Shown piece after piece: positions 34,575 to 43,530 of a stretch of 64,000 bases of DNA; positions within the stretch are counted from its first letter, which is position 1, and the number at the start of each line of letters is the position of its first letter. The translations under genes were made by a program, and so were the position numbers. Below the pieces are notes generated by a model. That model searched no databases and was not told where the DNA came from. It saw only the letters and a list, made by a program, of their open reading frames with translations. Source of the stretch: an uncultured Clostridia bacterium (GTDB lineage: Bacteria; Bacillota; Clostridia; Christensenellales; QALW01); contig CAKRZX010000006.1 of the NCBI GenBank assembly GCA_934434555.1, positions 48,053 to 112,052 of the forward strand. Direction: 5' to 3'.

Positions 34575-36758
34575 ATGCAGGCAATTGTTTTGGCGGGCGG
34601 ACTCGGTTCAAGACTGCGTCCTTTAACGGGCGAACTGCCCAAACCTATGATTCCGGTTGCAAATATTCCGCTTCTGGAACACACATTTGAACATCTTAAA
34701 CGCCACGGAATATTTGACGTGGGCGTTACGGTTATGTATCTTCCGCAATGTATAAGGGATTATTTCGGCGACGGTACAAGGTTTGATATGCGTATCAGGT
34801 ATTTTGAAGAAAATATCCCCTTGGGTACGGCGGGAAGCGTAAAACAGGCTGAGGGCGAACTTGACGAAACGTTCTTGGTTATAAGCGGCGACGCACTCAC
34901 AAATGCGGATATAGGTAAAATAATGCTTTATCATAAGGAAAAGGGCGCGGATGTTACGGTTGTAACCAAAAAGGAAACGAGTCCGCTTGAATTCGGCGTG
35001 GTGCTTGCCGCCGAAGACGGACAAATTGAGGGATTTTCAGAAAAGCCACAGTGGGAGAGCGTTACCGCCGATACGGTAAACACGGGTATTTATATTATTG
35101 AAAAAAAGGTGCTTGAAAAGATTCCCGCAAACACGGAATTTGATTTCAGCCGTGACTTATTCCCGCTTCTGATGACCGAAAAAGCAAAAATGTATTCCTA
35201 TATTACCGAGGATTACTGGTGCGATTTAGGCACGCCGAAAACGTATCTTCAAGCGAATTTCGATATTCTTGACGGCTTGCTTTCGGGTAAAAAACAGGAT
35301 ATAGTTACCGGCGAAAACTTTACCGTTTCAAGCGAAACAACACTTTTGCCGCCCGTGCTTTTTGGAAAAAACGTGTGCGTTAAAGGAAATTGCGTTATCG
35401 GTCCCGACGCGGCAATCGGCGACGGGTGCATTATAGAAAACTCAACCGTAAAAAGCAGTGTGCTTTGGGACGGCGTTGTTGCAAAAGATACCGAAATCAT
35501 CAATTCCGCCGTGGCGACAAATGCCGAAATTGACGGCGCACATCTGCTTGGCAGCAACTGCATAGGTTCAAGAGCGAAAATAGAAAAAAACGCCTGTGTT
35601 TACTGCGGTGTCAAAGTCTTTAACAACGTGATTGTTGACAAGAACACCGTTGCCCGTGAAGACGTAACCTCGCCCCTTTATTTTAAGGAAAATTACTTTG
35701 AAAACGGAAAGATAAGCGGCGTGTGGGAGAAGGATATAACGCCGTCGGTGTTGGAGGGGCTTGCCGCGTCGATTTCAGGCGAAAAAATTGCCGTGGGATA
35801 TTCCGATAATCCGTTTTCAGCGTCCTGTGCGCATTTGCTTTCTTCGTTTTTGTCCCTTTCGGGGAAAAACGCGTATCTTCTTAAAAGCAAGGAATCATCG
35901 TTCAGGTACTTTGTATGCGCAAATCAGATTCAGGGAATTTATATCCGTGCCGATTTCCCCGAACTCGAAATTCAGGTTACGGACAAAAACGGACTGAATA
36001 TTTCTTCACGGGATGAGAAGAAAATAAACTTCTCGCAAAGGGCGGCGGGGAAGTGCAAAAAGGTTATTCGGCTTGACGAACAGGAAAAGCAGTTTGAATA
36101 TTTCCTCAACACATCTTTTCCCTTTATGCATACAAACGTTTCGCTTCTGACCCGCGACAGGTTCAAACTGCACAATATTGCTTTCTGCGAGGAGAAAAAT
36201 GCGTCCGTTCCGGCAAAAGGAATTTTTATATTTGCGCCAAACGGCAATATAAACGATATTTATGTTGACGGCGAGCGGGTTTCGGCATTTGAATTTTTAA
36301 GTATGAAGATATCGCTTGCGGAACTTTTGGGCGCAAAGGAAGTGTTTCTTCCGCCCTATGCCGATGAAGAAATAAAGGAATCGGCACGAAAGAAAGGACT
36401 GAAAGTGCTTGAATCGTTCCAGCACAGGGGGAACACAATGCAGCAGGCAGGTAAATTCAATACCGCAGCGTGCCTGCTTGAATTTGAACCCGCATTTTTT
36501 GCACTTGCTTACTGCTTTTATTCCGAACGCCTTAAAACCGATATTCGGGGCGGAATCTTAGCGGAATATACCTTTGCCTGCAACAGGGCGGACACCGCAA
36601 AAACAGTCAAAATCCTCAACAAGAAAAGCGGGGATTTTATCACGGTGGTGCCTAAAAACGACGGCTGTTCGTTTTCGGTTTACGGCAGATTCGCAAGGGA
36701 AGAGTACGCGCCCGACACGCTTGAAAACTTCGTAAACGGAGTTTTGGACAAAAACTGA
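34575..36758 (+). CDS. Sugar nucleotidyltransferase fused to a degenerate phosphomannomutase-like domain
   Basis: 727 residues. Residues 1-235 are a nucleotidyltransferase (MQAIVLAGGLGSRLRPLTGE, then LPKPMIPVANIPLLEH, LVISGDALTN and DLGTPKTYLQANFD), the kind that makes GDP-mannose or NDP-glucose. Residues 255-370 form left-handed beta-helix repeats (VCVKGNCVIGPDAAIGDGCI). From about 385 the chain resembles the phosphohexomutase half of bacterial mannose-1-phosphate guanylyltransferase/phosphomannomutase fusions, but TASHNP, the phosphoserine loop, is not found and the domain is about 100 residues shorter than usual. The mutase half is therefore probably inactive, perhaps structural or regulatory. 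AAAAGGAG precedes the start. The gene is divergent from the phosphofructokinase gene. Confidence 0.8.
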   Translation: MQAIVLAGGLGSRLRPLTGELPKPMIPVANIPLLEHTFEHLKRHGIFDVGVTVMYLPQCIRDYFGDGTRFDMRIRYFEENIPLGTAGSVKQAEGELDETFLVISGDALTNADIGKIMLYHKEKGADVTVVTKKETSPLEFGVVLAAEDGQIEGFSEKPQWESVTADTVNTGIYIIEKKVLEKIPANTEFDFSRDLFPLLMTEKAKMYSYITEDYWCDLGTPKTYLQANFDILDGLLSGKKQDIVTGENFTVSSETTLLPPVLFGKNVCVKGNCVIGPDAAIGDGCIIENSTVKSSVLWDGVVAKDTEIINSAVATNAEIDGAHLLGSNCIGSRAKIEKNACVYCGVKVFNNVIVDKNTVAREDVTSPLYFKENYFENGKISGVWEKDITPSVLEGLAASISGEKIAVGYSDNPFSASCAHLLSSFLSLSGKNAYLLKSKESSFRYFVCANQIQGIYIRADFPELEIQVTDKNGLNISSRDEKKINFSQRAAGKCKKVIRLDEQEKQFEYFLNTSFPFMHTNVSLLTRDRFKLHNIAFCEEKNASVPAKGIFIFAPNGNINDIYVDGERVSAFEFLSMKISLAELLGAKEVFLPPYADEEIKESARKKGLKVLESFQHRGNTMQQAGKFNTAACLLEFEPAFFALAYCFYSERLKTDIRGGILAEYTFACNRADTAKTVKILNKKSGDFITVVPKNDGCSFSVYGRFAREEYAPDTLENFVNGVLDKN

Positions 36759-36791
36759 CTTTATTCGTCTTTTTGCTCACAATATAATCAC

Positions 36792-36820
36792 TTGCTTTTT
36801 TTCGCTTACAGGTGTATAAT
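36792..36820 (+). promoter_or_regulatory. Promoter of the RNase J-mltG-rnhA operon
   Basis: TTGCTT (36792-36797), 17-base spacer, TATAAT (36815-36820). The start codon lies 36 bases downstream of the -10 element behind a full AAGGAGG. Confidence 0.75.
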
Positions 36821-36856
36821 CATATTAATTGATTAAAAAACTAAGGAGGATTATTT

Positions 36857-38527
36857 GTGGCAAAAACAAAAAACAAACTTCGCATAATTCCACTCGGCGG
36901 TGTTGAAGAAATAGGCAAGAATATGACCGCCGTTGAGTACGGTAATGATATAATCGTAATTGACTGCGGTGCAATGTTCCCAAAGGAGGACCTTTACGGC
37001 GTTGACCTGGTTATACCCGATACAACGTATCTTGAAAAGAACGCCGACAAAATCCGCGCATTCGTTATAACCCACGGGCACGAGGACCATATCGGCGCTA
37101 TCCCGTACGTGTTCCAGAAAGTAAATGCTCCCATATACTGCACCCGCCTTACACAGGCGCTTATTGAGAGCAAACTCAAAGAATACAATATGCCCGAAAA
37201 AGTAAAAATCAACTGCATTAAGCCCAGGGACGTTATTCACGCGGGCTGTTTCGGAATAGAATTTATTAAAACGAATCATTCCATTGCCGGAGCGGTTGCT
37301 CTGGCTATAACGACTCCCATAGGCGTTATTATGCACACGGGCGATTTTAAGGTGGACTTTACTCCCGTTGACGGCGATGTTATCGATTTGCAGAGTTTCG
37401 CACGCTACGGCGAATCCGGAGTATTGCTTTTGATGAGCGACAGCACAAACGCCGAACGTCAGGGCTTTACCATGAGTGAGAGCAAAGTAGGCGAGTGCTT
37501 TGACGAATATTTTGACGAGGGATGCGAAAACAGGATAATTATAGCGACATTTGCGAGCAACGTTCACCGAATTCAGCAGATTGTTGACTGTGCGGAAAAG
37601 TACGGCCGCAAGATTTGCCTTGTGGGCAGAAGTATGGAGAATGTTTCAAAAATCGCGGCGGATTTAGGGGAACTTACAATCAGTCCCGATATGCTTATTA
37701 CTCCCGAAAAGGCAGAGAGTATGCCCAAAGACAAGGTCGTTATAGTTACAACCGGTTCACAGGGCGAACCCATGAGCGGGCTTGCGCGTCTTGCGTCGGG
37801 CGACCACGCAAAAATCAAACTTACCAAGGGCGATATGGTTATCGTTTCGGCAACGCCCATACCCGGCAACGAGCGTATGGTTTACAGGGTAATAAACAAC
37901 CTGTACCGTTTGGGCGTTGTGGTTATCTACGACGCTTTGGCGGCGGTTCACGTTTCGGGACACGCCTGCCAGGAAGAACTGAAACTTATTCTTGCCCTTA
38001 CAAAACCCAAGTATTTTATGCCCGTGCACGGCGAGTACCGTCACCTTATGCAGCACGCAATGCTTGCGGAAAAAATGGGTATGGACAGCAGCCATATATT
38101 TATTCCCGAACTTGGGCGTGAACTTGAAATAACCCGTACTGACGCAAAGACCGTAGGCGGTGTTCCCAGCGGCGTTATTATGGTTGACGGTTACGGCATA
38201 GGCGATGTCGGAAGTGTTGTTCTGCGCGACAGACGTTTGCTTTCACAGGACGGACTTGTGGTTGTGTGCATAACGCTTTCGGGTACCGACGGCTCGCTTC
38301 TGACCGAGCCCGACATCATTTCCCGCGGCTTTGTATATATGAAGGACAATGAGGAACTTATCAAGGACTCCAAGCAGATTGTGCACGAGCTTCTTGACGA
38401 TTTAAGCCGCGACAAACTTCGCGACTGGGCATATATCAAAAACGAAATAAAGAGGCAGTTGAAAGAATTCCTGTATGCAAAAACAAAGCGTACGCCTATG
38501 ATTCTGCCTATGATTATTGAGATATGA
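36857..38527 (+). CDS. rnj: Ribonuclease J
   Basis: 556 residues, GTG start with AAGGAGG seven bases before it. A metallo-beta-lactamase/beta-CASP ribonuclease with 5'-3' exo- and endonuclease activity in mRNA decay and rRNA maturation. VITHGHEDHIGAIPYVF carries the HxHxDH metal motif; LLMSDSTNAERQGFT, ATFASNVHRIQQI, TTGSQGEPMSGLAR and MPVHGEYRHLMQHAMLA are also conserved. The C-terminal domain ends RTPMILPMIIEI. Most Firmicutes carry two paralogues; A or B status cannot be decided from one copy. Overlaps mltG by four bases. Confidence 0.95.
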   Translation: MAKTKNKLRIIPLGGVEEIGKNMTAVEYGNDIIVIDCGAMFPKEDLYGVDLVIPDTTYLEKNADKIRAFVITHGHEDHIGAIPYVFQKVNAPIYCTRLTQALIESKLKEYNMPEKVKINCIKPRDVIHAGCFGIEFIKTNHSIAGAVALAITTPIGVIMHTGDFKVDFTPVDGDVIDLQSFARYGESGVLLLMSDSTNAERQGFTMSESKVGECFDEYFDEGCENRIIIATFASNVHRIQQIVDCAEKYGRKICLVGRSMENVSKIAADLGELTISPDMLITPEKAESMPKDKVVIVTTGSQGEPMSGLARLASGDHAKIKLTKGDMVIVSATPIPGNERMVYRVINNLYRLGVVVIYDALAAVHVSGHACQEELKLILALTKPKYFMPVHGEYRHLMQHAMLAEKMGMDSSHIFIPELGRELEITRTDAKTVGGVPSGVIMVDGYGIGDVGSVVLRDRRLLSQDGLVVVCITLSGTDGSLLTEPDIISRGFVYMKDNEELIKDSKQIVHELLDDLSRDKLRDWAYIKNEIKRQLKEFLYAKTKRTPMILPMIIEI

Positions 38528-39714
38528 GAAAGATACTTGATTTTTTCAGAAAAATTAAAACAGGCATTCTTTTGTGGTTCGGCAATATTCTCGGTACGGG
38601 AAAAAATACCGAGAAAACGTGGCGCAAAATGCGTCCGTGGACGATTTATATCATAAGTTTTCTGCTTGTAATAACAGTGTTTGCTGTGGGCATTTCAACC
38701 GTCTTACATAAAATGTTCGGACCTGCCGACAAGCACGATTCCTCGCCCGTTCTCTTTACCGTAAACAGCGGTGCTTCGCTTTCAAGCGTAGCGTCGTCAT
38801 TAAAGGAACGGGGACTTATAAAAACGTCGTTCGGAATCAAACTGCTTGCCGACTTTACAAGCGTTTCTTCAAAAATTCAGAGCGGCGAGTACGTTCTTGA
38901 CCGCACAATGAGCGTTCAGGACATACTTGATACAATAACAAAACCCACAGCGTCGTCAAAGATTATTTCGGTAACGATTATCGAGGGTATGCGCCTTGAA
39001 ACGGTTGCCGATACTTTGCAGGCGACCGGCGTTATTGAATCGGCTGATGAATTTCTGCAACTGTGCAACGATGTTGACGCGTTTCCGGATTACGAATTTT
39101 TGCAGCCTTTGAAAGAAAAGACCGGCCTTAAATACCTTATGGAGGGATATCTCTTCCCGGATACGTATCAGTTCTATGCCGATACCGACCCGAAAGTGTG
39201 CATAAACAGAATGCTTGCGCGAATGAATACTATTTATTCCGATGAGTACAAAAAACAGGCTGAAAAAATGGGTATGAGTATGCACGATGTGCTTACTCTC
39301 GCGTCAATTGCCGAAAAAGAGGGCAGAGACGGCGATTTTGATAAGATTTCGGCGGTTATTCACAACAGGCTTACAAAGGGCATGAAACTTGAATCGGACG
39401 TTACGGTTCAGTATGCGCTTAATATTTCAAAACTGAATCTTGACAGCACACAGTTGGCAGTTGATTCACCGTATAATACATACCTTGTTACCGGACTGCC
39501 CGCCGGACCTATCTGTTCGCCGAGTAAAAAGGCGATAGAAGCGGCGCTTTTCCCCAACGAAGAAGTTGTTAAGGGCGGATATCTGTATTTCCTGCTTACA
39601 GACCCGTACACGGGTGAGGTTGCCTACTCAAAGACCTACGAGGAGCATTTAAGGCTCAAAAACAAATACAAGGCGCTTTGGGACGCATACGACAGGGAAC
39701 ACAGCAAGCAATGA
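38524..39714 (+). CDS. mltG: Endolytic murein transglycosylase MltG (YceG)
   Basis: 396 residues. It cleaves nascent peptidoglycan strands at the membrane. A cytoplasmic N-terminal segment (about 1-40) precedes one membrane helix (IYIISFLLVITVFAVGISTV, about 41-60), then a LysM-like domain (VNSGASLSSVASSLKERGL) and the YceG catalytic domain. LASIAEKEGRDGDFDKIS holds the catalytic Glu, and VQYALN, SPYNTYLVTGLPAGPI and FPNEEVVKGGYLYFL complete the family signature. It overlaps RNase J and rnhA by ATGA junctions of four bases each. Confidence 0.95.
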   Translation: MRKILDFFRKIKTGILLWFGNILGTGKNTEKTWRKMRPWTIYIISFLLVITVFAVGISTVLHKMFGPADKHDSSPVLFTVNSGASLSSVASSLKERGLIKTSFGIKLLADFTSVSSKIQSGEYVLDRTMSVQDILDTITKPTASSKIISVTIIEGMRLETVADTLQATGVIESADEFLQLCNDVDAFPDYEFLQPLKEKTGLKYLMEGYLFPDTYQFYADTDPKVCINRMLARMNTIYSDEYKKQAEKMGMSMHDVLTLASIAEKEGRDGDFDKISAVIHNRLTKGMKLESDVTVQYALNISKLNLDSTQLAVDSPYNTYLVTGLPAGPICSPSKKAIEAALFPNEEVVKGGYLYFLLTDPYTGEVAYSKTYEEHLRLKNKYKALWDAYDREHSKQ

Positions 39715-40154
39715 AGAACGTAACAATATATACCGACGGCGCGTGTTCGGGAAATCCCGGCGTGGGCGGTTGGGGCGCAGTGCTTTTCTATAATGGGTTT
39801 TCAAAGGAAATAAGCGGTGCGGAGGGCGAAACCACAAACAACCGTATGGAGCTTACCGCCGCAATCAGGGCGCTTAATCTGCTTAAAGAGAAGTGTTCCG
39901 TTTCGCTTTATTCCGACAGTGCGTATCTTGTAAACGCTTTTAACGAAAAATGGATTTTCGGCTGGAAGAAAAAGAACTGGAAAAAGGAAGGCAAGGATAT
40001 CCCAAACGCCGATTTATGGCAGGAACTTTATCGGCTTAACGGGTTCCACGAACTGACCTTTATTAAGGTTAAGGGACATTCGGACAACGAATATAATAAC
40101 CTTTGCGATAAACTCGCCACGGGAGCAATAAAAGAATATAAAAAGAATGCCTGA
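39711..40154 (+). CDS. rnhA: Ribonuclease HI
   Basis: 147 residues from the ATG that overlaps the mltG stop. It removes RNA from RNA-DNA hybrids. All catalytic residues are visible: D9 in TIYTDGACSGNPG, E47 in NNRMELTAAI, D69 in LYSDSAYLVNAF and D133 in NNLCDKLA, with the assisting His in VKGHSDNEY. FGWKKKNWKKEGKDIPN is the basic protrusion seen in E. coli-type RNase HI. Last gene of its operon. Confidence 0.95.
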   Translation: MKNVTIYTDGACSGNPGVGGWGAVLFYNGFSKEISGAEGETTNNRMELTAAIRALNLLKEKCSVSLYSDSAYLVNAFNEKWIFGWKKKNWKKEGKDIPNADLWQELYRLNGFHELTFIKVKGHSDNEYNNLCDKLATGAIKEYKKNA

Positions 40155-40170
40155 ACGGCATTCTTTTTTT
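40143..40170 (+). terminator. Rho-independent terminator after rnhA
   Basis: AAGAATGCC (40143-40151) pairs with GGCATTCTT (40157-40165), continued by T to 40170. The 5' arm lies inside the last rnhA codons and the stop codon sits in the loop. Confidence 0.88.
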
Positions 40171-40223
40171 ATTTCCTTTTAATCCAAAGTGAATTTTGCA
40201 CATCGTTTTGTGGATATCGCGTA

Positions 40224-40252
40224 TTTACAAAAACGTTCATAAGAATGATAAT
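40224..40252 (+). promoter_or_regulatory. Promoter of the surface-protein pair
   Basis: TTTACA (40224-40229), 17-base spacer, GATAAT (40247-40252). The start codon follows at 40293 with AAGGAG at 40279-40284. Confidence 0.65.
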
Positions 40253-40292
40253 ATATTTGTAAATAAAAAATATTTTTTAAGGAGCGATATGT

Positions 40293-41882
40293 ATGACTTT
40301 GTTTAAGAAACTTGCCGTAATGCTTACGGTTGCAGCAATTGCGGCAACATCGTTAGGCGCATTTTTTGCAATAAAAGCGGAAAATGCAAATGTAAGCAGC
40401 GGGATAAAACTTTCGTTTGATTCTTCCTGCGCAAACGGCGAAGAAGGTAACTTTTGGCTTGGTGATTTCGGACGCAGTATTTTCTTTACGGACAGCGAGA
40501 AAAAGCACGCATCCGTAACGTTTACAAACAGCAGTGATACTGATGTAAAAGTGACTTTAAGGGGCGTTTCGTCAAACTGGGCAGACCAGAGATTTGCCGA
40601 AACAAAGATAATTCCCGCAAAAGGCAGTGTTACGGTTGAAACATACGACGTTAAAAATCTCGCCGATACCGACGTTATTTATTTTTACTTAAACGGAATA
40701 ACGCCGAACAGTGAAATTACATTCAAAGTTAACTACGCCGACGTTGACTATTCATCACTTACCGCTGCAAGTATGCAGGGCAACGGCAAGTTTACGGTCT
40801 CAAAAGTAGAAAAAGATTCAGCAAAACTTACTTTGACCAAAACACAGGGCGTAAAATACACCGTTGCGCTTGAAGACAGTGCGTTTGCTTTTGTGCGCGA
40901 TGCAGATAATTTTGAGCGCGCATTTGCAAAAGGTGATAAAGTTAAGGTTTATCTGAGCCTTGATGAATCGGTTAAAGACGCATATAAGGGAATAAACGTC
41001 AACGGCAATGTCTCGGAGGGTACAAGCATTCCTTTAACGATTGAAGCCGATACAACGGTCGGTGCGGAATTCGGAAAATCTGCGAAGATGTCAAGAGGGC
41101 TCACATTCAAATTCAATCCAGACTGCAATATGAATGAGGGAAACTTCTATTTCAATCAGGCAGATATCAATAATCTGATTTTTTCGGATAACACAATTTC
41201 CTTTACCGTATTTAATGAAAGCGAAGAGGCTTTTTCGGCAGGAGCATTTGTTGTTAACGGTGAATGGGAACGGATTTCCGAAAGCAGAATTGAGGAAATT
41301 CTGCCGGGAGAATATAAAACTTTTGATTTAGAGAATGTAAAACCTGAAAACAAAGGCGAATTATTCTATATGTATCTCAAAAACATAAAACCCGGAACAA
41401 AGCTCAGGGTGCTTTTTAACGGTGTGAATGTTGATTACTCGGTGTTCACTGCCCTGGTGCTTTCAGGGCTTGATGTTCCGCCCTTTGAAGTTGCAACAGA
41501 ATCCGACGACGCTTATACCGTAAAAGTTGAAAAGAACGATAAAGTAAAGTACAGCATTTTTGTTAACGGAAGTAAATTTGCGTTGCTTGATAATGCCAAT
41601 GAGGGCGAAGTCGTTTTCGGAAAAGGAAATGACGTTAAAGTAATTGCAACGGCTGAAAACGGATATGCGGTTACGGTTTGGGAGAAAAACGGTGCGAAAG
41701 TAAACGGAAATGGCGAGATGGAAATCAAGTCGATAAGCGCTGATGTAACGCTTAAAGCCTTTGCGCAAAAAGGTTCTTCAATTAAGGAAGATACGGGAGA
41801 TATCGCAATCGTGTCTCTTTGCGCGCTTATTGCGGTTTCCGTCGCGGCGGTTGTTATTATAAGCAGAAAAAGATTTATTTGA
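40293..41882 (+). CDS. Membrane- or wall-anchored surface protein with two repeated beta-rich halves
   Basis: 529 residues. The N-terminal signal peptide (MTLFKKLAVMLTVAAIAATS) is cut near residue 30. Two units follow, each opening with a related phrase (IKLSFDSSCANGEEGNFWLG; LTFKFNPDCNMNEGNFYFN) and carrying a domain that ends in a YFYLNGITPNSEITFKVN / FYMYLKNIKPGTKLRVLFN pattern, then a smaller beta segment like the InlB/Big-type repeats (VKYTVALEDSAF; VKYSIFVNGSKFAL). The C terminus, KEDTGDIAIVSLCALIAVSV plus a basic RKRF tail, has the layout of a sortase signal, but the LPxTG-like motif is only a degenerate EDTGD. It may be wall- or membrane-bound. I do not recognise the family. Translated with the next surface gene. 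Confidence 0.75.
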   Translation: MTLFKKLAVMLTVAAIAATSLGAFFAIKAENANVSSGIKLSFDSSCANGEEGNFWLGDFGRSIFFTDSEKKHASVTFTNSSDTDVKVTLRGVSSNWADQRFAETKIIPAKGSVTVETYDVKNLADTDVIYFYLNGITPNSEITFKVNYADVDYSSLTAASMQGNGKFTVSKVEKDSAKLTLTKTQGVKYTVALEDSAFAFVRDADNFERAFAKGDKVKVYLSLDESVKDAYKGINVNGNVSEGTSIPLTIEADTTVGAEFGKSAKMSRGLTFKFNPDCNMNEGNFYFNQADINNLIFSDNTISFTVFNESEEAFSAGAFVVNGEWERISESRIEEILPGEYKTFDLENVKPENKGELFYMYLKNIKPGTKLRVLFNGVNVDYSVFTALVLSGLDVPPFEVATESDDAYTVKVEKNDKVKYSIFVNGSKFALLDNANEGEVVFGKGNDVKVIATAENGYAVTVWEKNGAKVNGNGEMEIKSISADVTLKAFAQKGSSIKEDTGDIAIVSLCALIAVSVAAVVIISRKRFI

Positions 41883-41893
41883 GGTGAAACAGA

Positions 41894-42616
41894 GTGAAAA
41901 GGATATTTGCGTTGTTATTAAGCATCCTTGTTTTGTGCTCATTAAGCGTCTTTGCCGAGGGCGAAGTAAGTATGAAGTTTGAAATAGGTGAAATGCCCGA
42001 TGACGGCGGATGGATAAGCATAAGAGAGTATACCGGTGCGGTTGAGGCGGGCGGCACGGTTAAAGTGACGGTATACAACGATTCCGATACGGAATTCTAC
42101 TGCTTCCTTTCTGCAAGGGAACCCGAAAAGTGGGATACGGTTACGCTTTCGGATTTTGTATATATTTCGCCATACACAAGCGAAGATGTCGAAATGACGA
42201 ATTTGGCGGAAAACGCATATTTTTACCTGCTTGAATTAAGAGCGGTTGCACCGAACACCACGATTTATATTGCGGGAAGCGGAACACCCGATTACACAAA
42301 AACCGAGCCTATGAGCGACCTTTTGAGTGCGGGAGTTATGAAAGCCGGAACGGTTGCGAAAATGCCTGCAAACAAAGAAACCCCCGCTGCGGCAACGCCC
42401 ACGGCTACTCCCACAGCCACCCCTGAAATAACGCCCACTCCCGAAGCGACCGCAACGGCGGAAGCAACGCAGGAGCCGGCAACGCCTACCGCAATGGCGG
42501 AACCGACGGTTGATAAGAAAAGCAATGTCGGCTGGATTATTGCCGCAGCTGCCGCAGTTGTTGTTATCGGCGGCGGAGCGTGCGTATACTTCTTTGTAAT
42601 TAAAAAGAAAAAGTAA
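41894..42616 (+). CDS. Membrane-anchored surface protein with Thr/Pro-rich stalk
   Basis: 240 residues, GTG start with GAGGTGA upstream, 11 bases after the previous gene. Signal peptide MKRIFALLLSILVLCSLSVF. A single beta-sandwich-like domain (about 22-130) contains MKFEIGEMPDDGGWISIREY and a YLLELRAVAPNTTIYIAG ending that matches the domain endings of the preceding protein. A low-complexity stalk (about 155-205, repeated TATPTATP and EATATAEATQ) leads to a membrane helix and a KKKK cytoplasmic tail. So it is a shorter cousin of its neighbour, raised off the surface on a stalk. Function is unknown; carbohydrate or wall binding is possible. Confidence 0.75.
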   Translation: MKRIFALLLSILVLCSLSVFAEGEVSMKFEIGEMPDDGGWISIREYTGAVEAGGTVKVTVYNDSDTEFYCFLSAREPEKWDTVTLSDFVYISPYTSEDVEMTNLAENAYFYLLELRAVAPNTTIYIAGSGTPDYTKTEPMSDLLSAGVMKAGTVAKMPANKETPAAATPTATPTATPEITPTPEATATAEATQEPATPTAMAEPTVDKKSNVGWIIAAAAAVVVIGGGACVYFFVIKKKK

Positions 42617-42671
42617 AAAAATCCGCACCTGCATGGATTGGAAATTGCCGGGTACACTGTGCAGATGCGGG
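42615..42671 (-). terminator. Terminator of the AraC gene (minus strand)
   Basis: On the minus strand CCGCATCTGCA pairs with TGCAGGTGCGG apart from one mismatch, across a loop of about 26 bases, and a run of seven T follows (42615-42621). The long loop makes it weaker than others in this window. Confidence 0.6.
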
Positions 42672-42677
42672 TTAACT

Positions 42678-43424
42678 TTATTTTCGCTTGCGGCGGATAA
42701 GAGCGTTGCTTAACGATGAGGGATACCCGAATCCCGTGGCTTCCGCCGCCTGCGCCACCGTAGAACCAGAGTTTATCAAAGCCCGTGCCTTGCTTAAACG
42801 CATTTCGCGCAAAAACTGGTACGGTGTTACCATCATCATTTTTGTAAAAATTCTTATAAAGTATTTGGGATTGTAGCCCGCATAACGGGCAATGTCGTTT
42901 ACGGTTATCTCTTCGGAAAAGTGCTCTATCATATAAACAAGAGCGTCCTGAATAGGTCCGCAGGGACGGAACTCAACGCGGTAGAAGTCCTGAATATAAT
43001 CAAGCAGCATCATAAATACGGGCTTGATATACTTCTGATACTTTGCGCTTTCTTCCTTGTAAAAGGGAACTTTGCAGACAAAGCTATCAAGTACGTTTAC
43101 GGCGTTTTCTATTATTAAATCGCCCGACGTATCAATCTCCACAATATCCGAACTGTACGGCAAAGGAACGCATAAAAAGTCAAAATATAAATGGTCAAGC
43201 CTGTTTTCGCTGTCCTGGGCAAGCGTGTAATTGCTTGTTTGCGGGAAGAGATAGAGATGACTCTTCTTGAATGTATGCGTGCCGGATTCGTCGGTATATG
43301 TGGCGTTGCCGCCGCGAACATAATAGAGGCGGTTGCAGTAAGTGTAAGGCAAACTGTTCCAAACCCACTTTTCGGGCGCGGTTTCACTGCCGTAATAAAC
43401 AAAATTAAGATAAGTGATGTCCAT
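42678..43424 (-). CDS. AraC-family transcriptional regulator (cupin sensor)
   Basis: 248 residues from MDITYLNFVYYGSETAPEKW, with AAAGGGGGT eight bases upstream. An N-terminal cupin-like domain (LYYVRGGNATYTDESGTHTF, then LYLFPQTSNYTLAQ) precedes the AraC double helix-turn-helix (IARYAGYNPKYFIRIFTKM and AAEATGFGYPSSLSNALIRR). The second helix-turn-helix is abruptly short: it ends RRKRK directly after the recognition helix, and 'LSNALIRR' replaces the usual 'FSRAFKR...G.SP'. The gene is divergent from the DUF4038 lipoprotein gene (107 bases between starts) and is the likely regulator of that cluster. Confidence 0.83.
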   Translation of the reverse strand: MDITYLNFVYYGSETAPEKWVWNSLPYTYCNRLYYVRGGNATYTDESGTHTFKKSHLYLFPQTSNYTLAQDSENRLDHLYFDFLCVPLPYSSDIVEIDTSGDLIIENAVNVLDSFVCKVPFYKEESAKYQKYIKPVFMMLLDYIQDFYRVEFRPCGPIQDALVYMIEHFSEEITVNDIARYAGYNPKYFIRIFTKMMMVTPYQFLREMRLSKARALINSGSTVAQAAEATGFGYPSSLSNALIRRKRK

Positions 43425-43530
43425 ATGTTTACCCCCTTTCATTTTTATTTTATCACACTTTCAAGATAATTTCAAGGGGAAGGTGACTTTTGCACATCAT
43501 TTGTTGACTATCAATAAAGAGGAGGAAGCA

